DNA of 64,000 bases from Lamellibrachia columna. Taxonomy: Eukaryota; Annelida; Polychaeta; Sabellida; Siboglinidae. The position numbers were made by a program, and so were the translations under genes. The notes below the pieces were generated by a model, which was given only the letters and a program-made list of their open reading frames with translations, searched no databases and was not told where the DNA came from. How positions within the stretch are numbered: position 1 is the first letter of the stretch; each line of letters opens with the position of its first letter. This document shows, in pieces, positions 62,428 through 64,000 of this stretch. The stretch is from assembly GCA_963662155.1 (NCBI GenBank), contig OY759273.1:23308536-23372535 (forward strand), in the 5' to 3' direction.

Positions 62428-63957
62428 ACATACAAATAATTGACCTGGTTCAGTGATATAGCTGAATATGTTTTATAATGTGAAAGTTTCTGGTTAACAT
62501 TAATAGCGGGAGGCGTAGATGTATATTGTCTTGAAAAAACGTCATTACTTCATCAATATTACGGAAGTTTGTGAAAAATAATCACATTGTACTATTGGTG
62601 TACGCAAACATATGGCCTCTATTGAGATCCTCCAATGTAAGGATTTCGTATCCCCACCTTTCGCCATCGTAGTGTACATTATTGCGCAATAGCCACAAAC
62701 ATCTGCTCAGGCGCCAACTCGACAAACAACACCGAATAATTTACCTTTGAAACCGCAACGTTGACCGGTTTCAAAATGGCAGTTGATGTCGATCTCGCTG
62801 TCTGATACACTATCGGAATTCCTGATTACAAAACACTAGAGCTTCACGGTCAACAACACAAACAGTAGTATTAACTGCAACAAATAAAATTATAAATTGT
62901 AAAATTATAACATATAAGAAGCAACAAGTGAATTATCGAGAATAGGCATGAAACAAATTCCCATGTGGAACTGACATAGAATTCAGGTGCAAGTGGGCCG
63001 AGTTCTACTCAGATTTTATTCATACAGATCCAACCGTCGGCCGCAGATTTGAACAAATAGATGACTGCGGCGACTTTTCTCATCGCGCGGTCTGACTGAC
63101 TGTCACATGCAATCATTGATACGGTACTACATACGATATATAGTATATTATACAATCTAATCAACCCTCTAGTCAGACAATATTAACCTTTTGTCTTCCT
63201 GCTGCTGTATTCTCAACCAAACTACGCCATTTGTGCTTCTTCAGACGTTTCAGTAGATTACACTTAATTGATTAATGTATGTACTTCTGCTAATTTGGCT
63301 GATAACTGTTTCGTTGCCATACATACAATTAAACTTATGTCTTTATACAACGGCTAGCAGTGTTGATATCCACTCGACGTTCACAAACGTATGTTTAACA
63401 TAGGATTCTCAGAACGCGTGCCCGTGGCATTCGTGATGCTATCTGGCTGACACTCTTTTTTCACGTCTCTTTTGACATCAACAAACAGTGTATTATTCCC
63501 TAATTGTATTTGTGTCGGAGCAGTTGTATAACGACATCCACACAAACATGCGTATTTGACATACATATCATGCCATACAACATTTGACGCGGGTGATGGG
63601 TTCGTTAGACCTAAACGTAGCTACGACGGTTTAGGCGATGCACATTTATGTGGTGGAAGGTGACACTTGCGAATTGTTGGCGTCAGTCGTGAATTTAGCT
63701 GCGCCACCTAGCGAATGTTTCAGTGTGACTGGTGTGAACTTAGCAAAAATTAGCGGCCCGTAGCGGAAGTTTAGAAGTTAGCATAAGGCAGAGCGAGAAC
63801 GTCGCCGAGTAAAGCAGGAAAGAAAGACCGCATCCCGTAGTTATAACTTAAGGTACACTACGCACTAACTGACTATGTTTACCCAGGAGTGTGGAATAAT
63901 TCAAGCATGACTATTGACCTACATCCTGCATTGGCTGCACCATATCGATACTGAACA
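62428..63957. other. No feature recognised
   Basis: I see no supported gene, repeat family or RNA here. Short frames, such as 63381-63566 on minus (CLCGCRYTTAPTQIQLGNNT), lack flanking splice sites or homologues in the window. Confidence 0.35.
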
Positions 63958-64000
63958 AAATTGCCATCCAAAGCGGTAAGCCATTGTCTTATCGAGAGTC
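63958..64000 (-). mobile_element. 3' end of a fourth LINE-A-family copy, cut by the window edge
   Basis: The last 43 bases read aaattgccatccaa...agccattgtcttatcgagagtc, matching the LINE-A 3' region (3448-3513) with an internal deletion. By analogy the element should continue on the minus strand beyond the window. No aacaagattt tail unit precedes it. Confidence 0.75.

Overview
The window is eukaryotic genomic DNA: intron-split genes with GT-AG junctions and AATAAA signals, long microsatellites, and many non-LTR retrotransposon (LINE) remains. Secreted C-type lectin (CTLD) exons combined with CR1-, L2- and RTE-like LINEs suggest a marine invertebrate. A mollusc or other lophotrochozoan is my best guess, but a lancelet or other metazoan cannot be excluded from sequence alone.

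The backbone is a tandem array of lectin gene copies on the + strand, here called P1 to P6. The ancestral gene has exon 1 (signal peptide plus 28-residue heptad repeats), exon X (171 bp, first half of the CTLD, phase 1 at both ends) and exon Y (second half of the CTLD, stop, poly(A) signal). P1 (1-1.4 kb) has a broken X and an open Y. P2 (X 13.2, Y 14.5 kb) and P4 (X 44.8, Y 46.1 kb) have intact X and Y but no visible exon 1. P3 has a frameshifted exon 1 (38.6 kb) and an intact X (40.4 kb) but no Y. P5 (52.7 kb) is a decayed Y. P6 has exon 1 (57.0 kb), X (58.7 kb) and Y (60.0 kb), but with indels near the end of exon 1 and in Y. Large flanks were copied with the genes: about 0.5-10.7 kb matches 52.1-56.7 kb, and about 13.1-17.1 kb matches 44.8-52.1 kb. 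These pairs serve as internal empty-site controls that date several transposon insertions.

Mobile DNA: a full-length CR1-like LINE (3.4-8.35 kb, minus) with an esterase ORF1 and an ORF2 carrying three stops; two 5'-truncated relatives (10.7-12.3 and 50.1-51.3 kb) and a fourth entering at the right edge; an RTE-like LINE (47.4-49.0 kb) nested in an L2-like LINE; an RTE-like fragment at 33.4-34.4 kb; other LINE relics; a hAT-type MITE with 8-bp target duplications; and hAT-transposase-like relics.

The most unusual region is 21.44-38.11 kb. It is bounded by inverted repeats of about 360 and 550 bp and interrupts the upstream module of lectin P3, which is uninterrupted at 10.1-10.7 kb. It therefore looks like one insertion of about 16.7 kb. 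It contains a 9.46-kb satellite made from 30- and 43-bp units with nested segmental duplications, a 30-bp minisatellite, a 146-bp palindrome, and just inside its right end a previously unflagged three-exon minus-strand gene (35.6-37.1 kb) whose splice phases agree exactly. I do not recognise the protein.

A second candidate is an 88-bp cysteine-rich exon-like segment (8442-8529 and 54974-55061). It is identical between two paralogous blocks whose immediate flanks have diverged by several percent.
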